Shown: piece by piece, positions 56,687 through 64,000 of the stretch
How positions within the stretch are numbered: position 1 is the first letter of the stretch
Layout of the letters: each line of letters begins with the position of its first letter
Assembly (NCBI RefSeq): GCF_003072645.1
Contig: NZ_CP028897.1
Span: forward strand, 1,501,658-1,565,657
Source of the DNA: Dongshaea marina
GTDB taxonomy: Bacteria > Pseudomonadota > Gammaproteobacteria > Enterobacterales > Aeromonadaceae
Length of the DNA: 64,000 nucleotides
Direction: 5' to 3'
The notes under the pieces: model-generated
Database searches by the model: none
Seen by the model: only the letters and a program-made list of their open reading frames with translations
Told to the model about the DNA's origin: nothing
Position numbers and translations under genes: made by a program

Positions 56687-57487
56687 TTGATTCATCAGAT
56701 AAGCGATAAAGAGTTCCACACCATATCCGACTTTATTCATGATGAGGCCGGAATAATTCTCGGGGAGAATAAAAAACAACTCGTGATCAATCGTCTGCAA
56801 AAAAGATTGCGCTTCTATGAACTGGATAATTTTTCCGATTACTTCAAACTGGTTTTTAACAAAAAAAACAAGCAGGAAAAGCAGATCCTGGTTGATCACC
56901 TGACCACCAATGAAACAAGTTTTTTTCGCGAGCCGGCCCATTTTGATTTTCTGCAACATGTTTTATTAAATGAGCTTAATCATTCGCATCCCAGGGTCTG
57001 GAGTGGGGCCTGCTCCTCTGGAGAGGAGGTCTATAGTATTGCCATGCTGCTTGCGGAGAAGTATCCCTATAGCTTTTGGGAGGTGATTGGTTCTGATATC
57101 TGCCAGAGGGTACTTGAGCAAGCGAAGCGTGGCTGTTACCTGCTTTCAAAGATGACCCCGGTAGAGACGGAGCTTTTGCATAAATACTTCCTTAAGGGGT
57201 TTTCTTCTCAGGAGGGACGAGTGTTAGTCGGAAATGATTTAAAAAAACATGTTAGTTTTTCGATGATTAATTTGACGAAACCCCTCCCCAAGCTTGGGGT
57301 ATTTGATTTTATTTTCCTTAGAAATGTATTAATTTACTTTTCAAGCCAACACAAGAGGCTGGTGATTGAGAGAGTTGTGGGGGCCTTAAAAAAAGGTGGC
57401 TATCTTTTTGTGGGACACTCAGAAAGCCTCTATGGGATCAGTGACAAACTAAAAATGGTAAAGCCATCTATTTTTGTAAGGTTATAG
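56687..57487 (+). CDS. cheR: Chemotaxis methyltransferase CheR
   Basis: SAM-dependent methylation of receptor glutamates. 266 aa. Start TTG at 56687 (AGAGGA at 56675-56680); the in-frame stop TAG at 56669 rules out longer options. Motifs: LVDHLTTNETSFFREPAHFDFL, the SAM-binding VWSGACSSGEEVYSIAMLL, GSDICQRVLEQAKRGCY, FDFIFLRNVLIYFSSQHKRLVIE, and the ending LFVGHSESL. Last gene of the chemosensory run; there is no cheB or cheD partner in the window. Confidence 0.94.
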   Translation: MIHQISDKEFHTISDFIHDEAGIILGENKKQLVINRLQKRLRFYELDNFSDYFKLVFNKKNKQEKQILVDHLTTNETSFFREPAHFDFLQHVLLNELNHSHPRVWSGACSSGEEVYSIAMLLAEKYPYSFWEVIGSDICQRVLEQAKRGCYLLSKMTPVETELLHKYFLKGFSSQEGRVLVGNDLKKHVSFSMINLTKPLPKLGVFDFIFLRNVLIYFSSQHKRLVIERVVGALKKGGYLFVGHSESLYGISDKLKMVKPSIFVRL

Positions 57488-57575
57488 AGCCCCGAGAAAA
57501 ATAGCGGCTGGCTTTAAGATTTTCTCTCTCCTAGAATAAGCTCAATGCAGGGAACGATGCTCAGGGATATATGTT

Positions 57576-58124
57576 ATGCCGCGAAGGGTCATCCAATATA
57601 ACTCTATTGGGAAATTGAATCATTGGCTTTCGGCCGTGGTGGTCATTGGCTTGTTTATCCTGGGGCTGTGGATGGTGGAGTTGGATTACTATTCCAGTTG
57701 GTATCAGGTTGCACCCCACTGGCATAAGTCTATCGGTTTATGTCTGGTTTTTTTTACCTTGTTCCGCCTGGGTTGGAAACTGCTGACTCCCCATCCGGCT
57801 ATTCAGGGAAAGCGCTGGGAGATCATTACCGCCCAAACAGTGCACCAGCTGCTGTACCTGTTGCTATTTATCCTCTTTGTTTCTGGCTATCTCATATCCA
57901 CCGCCGATGGGCGCTCCATTGCCGTGTTTAACTGGTTTTCTATCCCGGGAGCGGGTGAACTCTTTGCAGATCAGGCTGATATCGCAGGCATGGTTCATTA
58001 CTACACGGCCCTGGCGTTGATAAGCCTTGCCGGGCTTCACGCCCTGGCGGCTTTAAAGCACCACTTTATAGACAGAGATAACACCTTGAAAAAGATGATT
58101 GGAGGAGTCAAAGATGAAAACTAG
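57576..58124 (+). CDS. Cytochrome b561-family protein
   Basis: Diheme inner-membrane protein, 182 aa, four membrane spans (SAVVVIGLFILGLWMVEL; KSIGLCLVFFTLFRLGWKLL; VHQLLYLLLFILFVSGYLI; HYYTALALISLAGLHALAALKHHF). The paired histidines expected to bind hemes are visible (NHWLSA, HWHKSIG, VHQLLY, LHALAALKHH). Overlaps the YceI gene downstream, a common pairing. Confidence 0.93.
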   Translation: MPRRVIQYNSIGKLNHWLSAVVVIGLFILGLWMVELDYYSSWYQVAPHWHKSIGLCLVFFTLFRLGWKLLTPHPAIQGKRWEIITAQTVHQLLYLLLFILFVSGYLISTADGRSIAVFNWFSIPGAGELFADQADIAGMVHYYTALALISLAGLHALAALKHHFIDRDNTLKKMIGGVKDEN

Positions 58125-58683
58125 CTGGATCGTTTCGATGATGTTTTGTTTGTTCGCAGTTTCCGGCCTGGCCAGGGCCGAACACTACATCATAGATAGT
58201 AAGGGAGCCCACGCTTCCGTCAATTTGAAGATAAAACACCTGGGATATAGCTGGATCAAAGGGCGGTTTAACACCTTCTCCGGGACATTTGATTACGATC
58301 CCAAGGATGTTGCAGCCTCCAAGGTGAAGGTAGTGATAGAGACCGCAAGCTTCGACTCTAATCATGCCGAGCGGGATAAGCATGTGCGCAGCAAGGATTT
58401 CTTGGATGTGAAGCAATACCCTCAGGCAACCTTTGTCAGCTCTCGGGTGACGGATCTGGGAGGGGGGAAACTTTCGATTGAGGGCAAATTGACACTACAT
58501 GGCCAGACTCACCCGATGACGATTGCCGCCCACCTGGTTGGCCAGGGCAAGGATCCCTGGGGTGGCTATCGTACCGGCTTTGAAGGCTCGGCAGAGCTGC
58601 CATTGGCGGATTATGGGATCAAGGTGATCGGTGCCTCGAAAATCGCCTATCTGGAGCTGCATATCGAAGGGATCCGCCAGTAG
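58114..58683 (+). CDS. YceI-family periplasmic lipid-binding protein
   Basis: 189 aa from the ATG at 58114 (GGAGG upstream). Signal peptide ending LARAEHYIID. YceI lipocalin-like motifs: YIIDSKGAHASVNLKIKHLGYSWIKGRFNTFSGTF, VRSKDFLDVKQYPQATFVSSRV, and GKLTLHGQTHPMTI. Binds isoprenoid-type chains in characterised members. Co-transcribed with cytochrome b561, with a terminator after. Confidence 0.94.
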   Translation: MKTSWIVSMMFCLFAVSGLARAEHYIIDSKGAHASVNLKIKHLGYSWIKGRFNTFSGTFDYDPKDVAASKVKVVIETASFDSNHAERDKHVRSKDFLDVKQYPQATFVSSRVTDLGGGKLSIEGKLTLHGQTHPMTIAAHLVGQGKDPWGGYRTGFEGSAELPLADYGIKVIGASKIAYLELHIEGIRQ

Positions 58684-58698
58684 TTTCCTGGCGCACAG

Positions 58699-58725
58699 CC
58701 CCGCTTCCGGCCGAGGCGGGGTTTT
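58699..58725 (+). terminator. Terminator after the b561-yceI pair
   Basis: CCCCGC, loop with TTCCGGCCGAG, GCGGGG, then TTTT. Confidence 0.8.
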
Positions 58726-58746
58726 GGATAAGGGATCAGGAGCTGC

Positions 58747-58986
58747 TTAACGACAAGTTGTCTGCTCCAGGGTGTGACAGAGCTCCTGAAGTGTGGCGTG
58801 CAGGCTCAGGCTCTGTTCGCTAATTTTAAAGCGCCTGGCCAGCTCGCTCTTGAGTTCCTGGAGATCCAGGGGGCAGGCATAGAGATCATCAATCAGGTGG
58901 TGATCTTCATTGAGGAGCTCAGGCCTGGTGTGTAGGCATCTGGCAACAATTTCCTTGACTGTATTCATCCCATAGTTGGAGTACAT
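58747..58986 (-). CDS. Acyl-carrier-protein-like small protein without the attachment serine
   Basis: 79 aa (or 73 from the ATG at 58968). ACP-like helices: VKEIVARCLHTRPELLNEDHHLIDDLYACPLDLQELKSELARRFKISEQ. In true ACP the segment is DDLGADSLDTVEL, with Ser carrying 4-phosphopantetheine; here the equivalent is DDLYACPLDLQEL, with Pro in the Ser position. It therefore probably cannot be activated as a carrier and may be a structural or regulatory relative. It stands alone between convergent and same-strand genes of unrelated function. Family call moderate. Confidence 0.65.
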   Translation of the reverse strand: MYSNYGMNTVKEIVARCLHTRPELLNEDHHLIDDLYACPLDLQELKSELARRFKISEQSLSLHATLQELCHTLEQTTCR

Positions 58987-59059
58987 AATCGATCCATCTT
59001 TAATATTCCTGTGGGGGAGGGAGAGTGCCGGTGAGTGACCCTTGAACCGGCGATATCTG

Positions 59060-59242
59060 TTACTTTATCTCAGATAGCTCTGCTTGTTGCTGGCAAAGGA
59101 CTGAGATCCGCTGATACACAGAGTCGATCTCCTGCTGTTTTTCAAAGCGCTGTGAAGAGATGCGGCCGTGGTGGGATTTTTGGTGCTCGAGCTGCTTTAG
59201 GTTGTCGAGCTGGTGATAGAGTTCATTGAGTTGCTTGTTCAT
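59060..59242 (-). CDS. Small coiled-coil protein, 60 aa
   Basis: AGGGAGG lies four bases before the ATG at 59242, so it is likely real. Sequence is highly charged and helical (LNELYHQLDNLKQLEHQKSHHG, RFEKQQEIDSVYQRISVLCQQQAELSEIK), predicting a coiled coil. No family recognised, no signal peptide. Confidence 0.6.
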   Translation of the reverse strand: MNKQLNELYHQLDNLKQLEHQKSHHGRISSQRFEKQQEIDSVYQRISVLCQQQAELSEIK

Positions 59243-59411
59243 CTAACCTCCCTGTCTGAATTAGGAGCAATTTGCGCATCATGCGAAGCTCCTGAAAAGT
59301 GACTGTATGCATTTTAAGCGCTTTTTCATTGCTGTGACAATTGCATTTTTATGCATGACTGTCATTTTTTATCATCAGGAGCAGGCAGGGGATGTGAGGA
59401 GGGAACGGCCG

Positions 59412-59434
59412 GAGGCCAGGTCGCCTCCGGTTTA
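59412..59434 (-). terminator. Hairpin downstream of the HAD gene
   Basis: CCGGAGGC and GCCTCCGG pair around a short loop. No U-run on the minus strand, so a weak terminator at best. Confidence 0.4.
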
Positions 59435-59451
59435 ACTATGGGTGAGGCGGC

Positions 59452-60141
59452 TTAGAGGCCAAGATTGGGTAAGGGGAACTCCTCGAAGCCGTTTATCACC
59501 TCATCGGCTCCGGCAGCAAGTAGCTTGCCCCGGTTGGTTTGAGGGGCGTCCCCGATAAACCCCACCACTCTGCCGATCCCGGCAGCTTTGGCGGACTGAA
59601 CTCCCGCAACTGAGTCCTCAATCACCATGCATTGTTCAGGAGAAAGTCCGAGAGCCTCGGCAGCCTTGAGGTAGAAGGCTGGGTGGGGCTTACAGGGGAT
59701 GGAACCATCGGCATAGATGATATTGGCCAGATCAAACCAGTGGCTAAGGTGAAGATGTTTTTGGAAAAACTCAAGATTATGCTGGCAGGATGCGGTGGCT
59801 ATGGTGAAGGGGATCTCTGCGGCTTTAAGCCTTGCCAGTAGCTCAGGGGCCCCAGGGGTGAGTTTAAATGCATCACCCAGCTCAAGACAGAGCTGTCGAT
59901 AACGTCCCTCTTTACGTTCTGAATACTGGTGTGCCTCCGGTTCGCTCAGTTTTTTATCTAATACAGTTTCAAAGAGATCCCGGTTGGCTTTGCCATGAAT
60001 GAACACCGCAAAATCACCTGTCAGGCAGGGATGAGCCGGAGCCAGTTCACGGATCGTTTCAAACCAGGCTTTTTCGTGGAGGGCCGAGTCCTGAAGCAGA
60101 ACTCCGTTGAAATCAAAAATAACAGCTTGTAACTCTTTCAT
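59452..60141 (-). CDS. HAD-family hydrolase (phosphoglycolate phosphatase / beta-phosphoglucomutase type)
   Basis: 229 aa from the ATG at 60141; an upstream in-frame start overlaps anmK by four bases. Subclass I HAD motifs: motif I VIFDFNGVLLQDS (the usual second Asp is Asn), motif II TIATASC, motif III KPHPAFY and motif IV VIEDSVAGVQSAKAAG. The cap domain lies in residues ~20-90. With Asn in motif I the acid/base Asp is missing, so catalysis may be altered. Downstream of anmK on the same strand, perhaps dephosphorylating a sugar phosphate in the same salvage route. Confidence 0.85.
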   Translation of the reverse strand: MKELQAVIFDFNGVLLQDSALHEKAWFETIRELAPAHPCLTGDFAVFIHGKANRDLFETVLDKKLSEPEAHQYSERKEGRYRQLCLELGDAFKLTPGAPELLARLKAAEIPFTIATASCQHNLEFFQKHLHLSHWFDLANIIYADGSIPCKPHPAFYLKAAEALGLSPEQCMVIEDSVAGVQSAKAAGIGRVVGFIGDAPQTNRGKLLAAGADEVINGFEEFPLPNLGL

Positions 60142-60164
60142 GGTTTGCTTCTCTTTAAACCGGA

Positions 60165-61268
60165 TCAATTCTGATAGAGGGCTCCCAGCACCACGGGTCG
60201 GCTTGCACCTGTCACCGATGGCAGGTTCGCAGGCTGAAGCTCAATGCGTTGCCTGGCAAACCAGGCGAAAGCGATCGCCTCGACCCACTGGGCTGAGATC
60301 CCTATCTCATCGGTGAGCGCAAGACGCAGCCTTGCAAGCTCTGTGTTGAGTCGCTCGATGAGGTAGCGGTTGTAGGCGCCGCCACCACACAGGTAGAGGG
60401 CTTTACACTCAGGAGCGAAGCGCTTGAGGTCCGAAACGATGCTCAAGGCGGTTAGCTCCAGCAGGGTTGCTTGCACATCCTCCGCTGCCAAAGGTTCGAA
60501 TCGTTTGAGATGCTGCTGTAGCCAATCTAGGTTAAACAGCTCCTTGCCGGTACTCTTGGGAGGAGAGAGCTGGAAATAGGGTTCAGCAAGCAGGGCTCTG
60601 AGGAGCCCGGGGTGCACCTGACCGGATTGAGCCCACTGACCATCCCGATCAAAAGGAGCCTTCAGATGATGCTGACACCAGAGATCCATCAGGCAGTTGG
60701 CGGGTCCGCAATCAAAGCCAATAACCCTGGCGGGATCCCGGTTGAGCAGGGTGATATTGGCGATCCCTCCAAGGTTCAAAATGGCGCGCTGCTCTGTGTC
60801 ACTGGAGAAAAAGTGTTGATGAAACGCGGGGGTCAGGGGCGCTCCGTCTCCTCCAACCGCCATATCCAGACGGCGAAAGTCACAAACCACGGGCACGCCG
60901 GTTTGGGCAGCGATTCGGTTGCCATCTCCAATTTGCATGGTGAAAGGCAAAGCACCTCTCGGGGAGTGAAATATGGTCTGGCCATGGCAGCCGATGGCGG
61001 CGATCTCTGTTCGGGCTATCCCGGCATTTTCGATGAGCTGGTTCGCAACCGAAGCATAGGCTCGCCCTAGCCTAGCATCCAGCTCCCCGAGTTGTTGCAA
61101 TCCAATCTCGAATGTTTCCAGGAGCTTGGTCAGCCCAGTTTGTAGTTCAGGTGTAAAGGGCTGGCTCAGACTATCGATGATCTCAACCCCTCCGGCGGGT
61201 GGAAACCTCACCAGGATAGCATCGATGCCATCAAGGCTGGTGCCGGACATGATCCCGATATAGTACAT
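60165..61268 (-). CDS. anmK: Anhydro-N-acetylmuramic acid kinase
   Basis: Phosphorylates and opens 1,6-anhydroMurNAc in peptidoglycan recycling. 367 aa from the ATG at 61268 (AAAGGAG upstream; the 43-codon upstream extension is not family-like). Motifs: YIGIMSGTSLDGIDAILV at the start, GCHGQTIFHSPRG, QIGDGNRIAAQTGVPVVCDFRRLDMAVGGDGAPLTP, LNLGGIANIT, FDCGPANCLMDLW, LYLCGGGAYN. Overlap or near-contact with the downstream HAD gene suggests an operon. Confidence 0.95.
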   Translation of the reverse strand: MYYIGIMSGTSLDGIDAILVRFPPAGGVEIIDSLSQPFTPELQTGLTKLLETFEIGLQQLGELDARLGRAYASVANQLIENAGIARTEIAAIGCHGQTIFHSPRGALPFTMQIGDGNRIAAQTGVPVVCDFRRLDMAVGGDGAPLTPAFHQHFFSSDTEQRAILNLGGIANITLLNRDPARVIGFDCGPANCLMDLWCQHHLKAPFDRDGQWAQSGQVHPGLLRALLAEPYFQLSPPKSTGKELFNLDWLQQHLKRFEPLAAEDVQATLLELTALSIVSDLKRFAPECKALYLCGGGAYNRYLIERLNTELARLRLALTDEIGISAQWVEAIAFAWFARQRIELQPANLPSVTGASRPVVLGALYQN

Positions 61269-61454
61269 GGCGCTCTCCTTTGTCCCATCTGTACCTTTAT
61301 TCCCATCCCCGCGACGGGACAATAAAGGTACACCGAACTCAGGGGGCAAGCCAGTGGCTTTTCCTCTGCAGTGAGAGACTTTTGGGGCCTGGATCACGGA
61401 TCCGGTTTGCGCTGTTGCGATTTGGTTAATGAGTTGCTAAAAAATGGTTTCCTA

Positions 61455-61718
61455 GGCTCTGTTGACGTTTCAGATTTGGTTCTGCAGTTGGCAATTTATT
61501 CATCCAGCAAGGCAGAAGATGTGTGGTGTAGTGACTCTACATGAGCATCTGATAACGCAGCTGGGTGGGAAAATGGCCACTGCCCTGCGGGTTGCGCCTG
61601 AAAAAAGCCCTGTTCATTGTTGCTCATTACTTATTTAGAGCACTAAACTGCGTGATTCGCGTCGCGAACAGGCCATTCTCAGGGGCAACAGGTTCAAAAT
61701 TGAAATGTCAACAGAGCC
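61455..61718. mobile_element. MITE-like element, copy 2 (264 bp), inverted relative to copy 1
   Basis: GGCTCTGTTGACGTTTC to GAAATGTCAACAGAGCC, flanked by TA on both sides. Interior nearly matches the reverse complement of 36311-36575 (shared TGTTCGCGACGCGAATCACG, TGAGCAACAATGAACAGGGC, CTTCTGCCTTGC). No coding capacity; the 61565-61774 frame is spurious. Confidence 0.82.
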
Positions 61719-61805
61719 TAAGATGTGCAGCAATCATCCGGATCGGGTCTACAATTTTCAAAGAGCTGTTTTAACAACAGACCGTTGAGTGGACTCTGAA
61801 GGGGG

Positions 61806-62411
61806 ATGGCGATGACGACATACCATCAATTGCTGGGAACCGATCCATCCCTTGCTTCATCAGAGATTAAGAAACGTTTTAAGCGGCTGTCTTTGAGGAT
61901 TCATCCGGATCAGGGAGGAAGCTCAGCATTGATGTCGATGCTCCAGTTTACCTGTGAGAAGGTCCTCTGCGGGGAAGGAAATGAGACGGTTTGCTGGGAG
62001 CTGCCAAAATCAACTCAGGATTGCCGAACAGCCGGAGCCTCTGTCCAGACGGAAGCCCTGCTCTCAGAAAATGCACTGCTCAAGGTTCGCCTGGCAAAGC
62101 TTGGGAATGAGCTGACTCAGCATGATCTACATCGGGCAGCGCTTCAGGAGCAGCTTCATCAGATGCAGTTAGAGGCAGCATCTTATAAGAAAGCGTTTTT
62201 TGAGCTGAGACGTAAGATTCAAAAACGCCAGTCCGGGCAGGGGAGCGGTTCCCAATCCAACACCCGGGAAAAGGTCTCAGCCAGGCGGATCCAGAAATTG
62301 GAGCAGGATCATCACCGTGAGCTGTGTTGTGAGATCTGTCATAAGCGGATCAGTCAAAATTACAGTCTGGATGTAACAAGGATCCGCTGCGCGCTTCATG
62401 CAGAGCTTTAA
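61806..62411 (+). CDS. J-domain protein with coiled coil and C-terminal cysteines
   Basis: 201 aa. N-terminal J domain, residues ~4-65 (TYHQLLGTDPSLASSEIKKRFKRLSLRIHPDQGGSS), with the HPD motif that stimulates DnaK ATPase. A helical coiled-coil region (ALLSENALLKVRLAKLGNELTQ, LHQMQLEAASYKKAFFELRRKI) follows, then a Cys/His C-terminus (LCCEICHKRI, RCALH) that might bind metal. It lacks DnaJ's G/F and zinc-finger regions, so it is a class III co-chaperone of unknown client. GGGGG before the ATG at 61806; a second ATG at 61812 is possible. Confidence 0.8.
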   Translation: MAMTTYHQLLGTDPSLASSEIKKRFKRLSLRIHPDQGGSSALMSMLQFTCEKVLCGEGNETVCWELPKSTQDCRTAGASVQTEALLSENALLKVRLAKLGNELTQHDLHRAALQEQLHQMQLEAASYKKAFFELRRKIQKRQSGQGSGSQSNTREKVSARRIQKLEQDHHRELCCEICHKRISQNYSLDVTRIRCALHAEL

Positions 62412-62649
62412 TCATGGTTTAATAGGGCCGGTCGGGATAACTCTTCACCGATCTGTGAACCGGATACACCATGGTTGACCCAAATCTTTGCTTCCTGGCA
62501 GGTAAGAGACTGAGTCGAGGTTCAGGAAGTAACAGCGCCAGCGGACAGGCACCATCACTAGAAACTATAAATGAGACGACCAGTGACCTCATGTTGTGGC
62601 CATCGCGCTGCGACTTAGGCGAGTTTGGGTGACCTTTACGGGAGATTAG

Positions 62650-64000
62650 ATGATTACCTTTTTTATCGTGTTGGCGATCTATTTTGCCATTGTGTTTGCT
62701 ATCGGGATCTGTGCTGCCCGTGCCACCAAAAATAATTCAGATTATGTGTTGGGTGGCCGGAGCTTGAGCCCCGCCATCACCGCTTTGGGGGCGGGAGCAT
62801 CGGATATGAGTGGCTGGCTGCTGCTGGGGTTGCCCGGAGCGGTTTTTGTATCCGGATTGGATCAGCTGTGGTTGCCGGTTGGTTTGTCGATAGGCGCTTA
62901 CCTCAACTGGCGATTTGTGGCCAAGAAGCTTCGGATCTATACCGAAAATGTGGGAGATGCACTGACCATTCCCTCCTATTTTGATGCGCGTTTTGGTCAT
63001 GGTAACCGGGTACTACGACTGATGACCGCTGTGGTGATCCTGATCTTCTTTACCCTCTATGCCGCCGCCGGTTTTGTCAGTGGTGCCTACCTGTTTCAGG
63101 TGTTGTTCCACCTTCCTTACCATACGGCGGTCTGGATGGGAGCAATCTTCCTGGTGGCCTACACCTCTATCGGCGGTTTCCTGGCGGTGAACTGGGTTGA
63201 CTTTTTCCAGGGCTCCCTGATGTTTTTTGCCCTGCTGATCACTCCGCTGGCAACCTGGTTTCATCTGGAGCATTCTGCCGACTTTACGCTACAGCTGCCG
63301 GCACACTATTTCTCTGTCGTGAGCAACCAAACCAGCCTGATCGCGATAGTGTCTCTGCTGGCCTGGGGACTTGGCTATTTTGGGCAGCCGCATATCCTGG
63401 TGCGCTTTATGGCGATCCGTGATGTTCGCGGCATGAAGGTGGCGCGGCGGATCTGCATGAGCTGGATGGTTATCTCCCTGCTTGGAGCATTTGCGGTGGG
63501 GATCACCGGGGCTATCTATTATGCAACTCGCGGCCATCAGTTTGATAATGAGATGGTCTTTTTAGAGCTGGCCAAGGGGCTGTTCCCGGCCTGGATTGCC
63601 GCTATTTTGTTTGCGGCGGTTCTGTCGGCGGTGATGAGTACCATAGCAGCCCAGCTACTTGCCTCATCCAGTGCACTGACCGAAGATATCGCTCACTTTT
63701 TTGAGATCCAGTTGAGTGAGAAAGCCAAGGTATGGTTTGGTCGGGGAGCTGTGATTGCCGTATCCCTGGTGGCGATGATCTTTGCCAGCGACCCTCAGAG
63801 CACCATCTTATCGATCGTGGGGCATGCCTGGGCTGGTATGGGGGCCGCCTTTGGGCCGGTGATCCTGTTTTCGCTGTTTTGGCGACGCTGTACTGCCAGG
63901 GGGGCAGTTGCAGGGATGACGGTCGGAGCGATTATGGTGCTTGTCTGGATATTTGGCCACTCCCAGTGGCCACAATCAGTGATCTTCAGCCTGTATGAGA
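62650..64000 (+). CDS. putP: Sodium/proline symporter PutP (3-prime end outside window)
   Basis: Na+-coupled proline uptake. The frame is open from the ATG at 62650 (GGGAG upstream) to the window end, about 450 codons, so the gene is only slightly truncated. Sequence is SSF family and close to PutP: YVLGGRSLSPAITALGAGASDMSGWLLLGLPGA, WLPVGLSIGAYLNWRFVAKKLR, VAYTSIGGFLAVNWVDFFQG, LAWGLGYFGQPHILVRFMAIRD, and the sodium-site helix AAVLSAVMSTIAAQLLASSSALTEDI. About a dozen membrane spans. No putA is visible; it may lie beyond the window or elsewhere. Confidence 0.95.
   Translation, partial: MITFFIVLAIYFAIVFAIGICAARATKNNSDYVLGGRSLSPAITALGAGASDMSGWLLLGLPGAVFVSGLDQLWLPVGLSIGAYLNWRFVAKKLRIYTENVGDALTIPSYFDARFGHGNRVLRLMTAVVILIFFTLYAAAGFVSGAYLFQVLFHLPYHTAVWMGAIFLVAYTSIGGFLAVNWVDFFQGSLMFFALLITPLATWFHLEHSADFTLQLPAHYFSVVSNQTSLIAIVSLLAWGLGYFGQPHILVRFMAIRDVRGMKVARRICMSWMVISLLGAFAVGITGAIYYATRGHQFDNEMVFLELAKGLFPAWIAAILFAAVLSAVMSTIAAQLLASSSALTEDIAHFFEIQLSEKAKVWFGRGAVIAVSLVAMIFASDPQSTILSIVGHAWAGMGAAFGPVILFSLFWRRCTARGAVAGMTVGAIMVLVWIFGHSQWPQSVIFSLYE

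Noticed and set aside
1-64000. tRNA, rRNA, CRISPR arrays, prophage
   Set aside because: No cloverleaf-type sequence, rRNA segment, regularly spaced short repeat array or phage structural gene was recognised by reading; a covariance-model scan was not possible.

Overview
The window reads as a chromosomal segment of a marine-type gammaproteobacterium (Vibrionales/Aeromonadales/Alteromonadales grade). The evidence is the Vibrio-style lateral flagellar gene order with MotY and LafK, the apt-dnaX-ybaB-recR-htpG housekeeping run, ycjXF, dusC, anmK and putP, and the abundance of sensory kinases and chemotaxis genes. Species cannot be fixed from sequence reading alone.

Layout. 1-9.75 kb: lateral-type flagellar export/motor cluster, with fliMN on the minus strand diverging from motY-lafK-fliEFGHIJ. 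9.9-12.3 kb: accessory stretch with an unknown secreted protein, a DUF411 protein whose first motif cysteine codon is TGA followed by a SECIS-like hairpin (a candidate selenoprotein), and tandem ~392-bp non-coding repeats. 12.4-17.3 kb: a sensor kinase gene split by an IS982-family element, followed by two tandemly duplicated periplasmic binding proteins. 17.5-20.15 kb: an IS21-family element (istAB) with 23-bp end iterons, sitting in a dispersed intergenic repeat. 20.6-25.8 kb: DcuC-type carrier, M20 peptidase, dicarboxylate/amino-acid symporter and a binding protein. 26-33 kb: ycjXF, Ni/Co permease, cupin, small protein, dusC, glycerophosphodiesterase. 33-34.5 kb: repeat-rich non-coding DNA. 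34.5-47 kb: diguanylate cyclase, apt, dnaX, ybaB, recR, TIM-barrel protein, binding protein, DUF547 protein, sensor kinase, htpG. 47-57.5 kb: receiver-kinase gene divergent from a chemosensory operon (cheY, STAS, cheA, cheW, NHL propeller, two chemoreceptors, small ORF, cheR; no cheB or cheD). 57.5-64 kb: cytochrome b561/YceI pair, ACP-like protein lacking its serine, HAD phosphatase, anmK, J-domain protein, and putP running off the end.

Two near-identical ~265-bp MITE-like elements lie in opposite orientation at 36.3 and 61.5 kb.

A technical warning: at least eight, probably nine, single-base deficits in G or C runs break otherwise conserved genes (fliG twice, istA, ycjX, recR, cheA three times, probably cheW). 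They look like homopolymer under-calling rather than decay, and the affected genes are annotated over their full extent. The TGA in the DUF411 gene is a different kind of event (it replaces a Cys codon with no frame change) and is the most interesting signal in the window.
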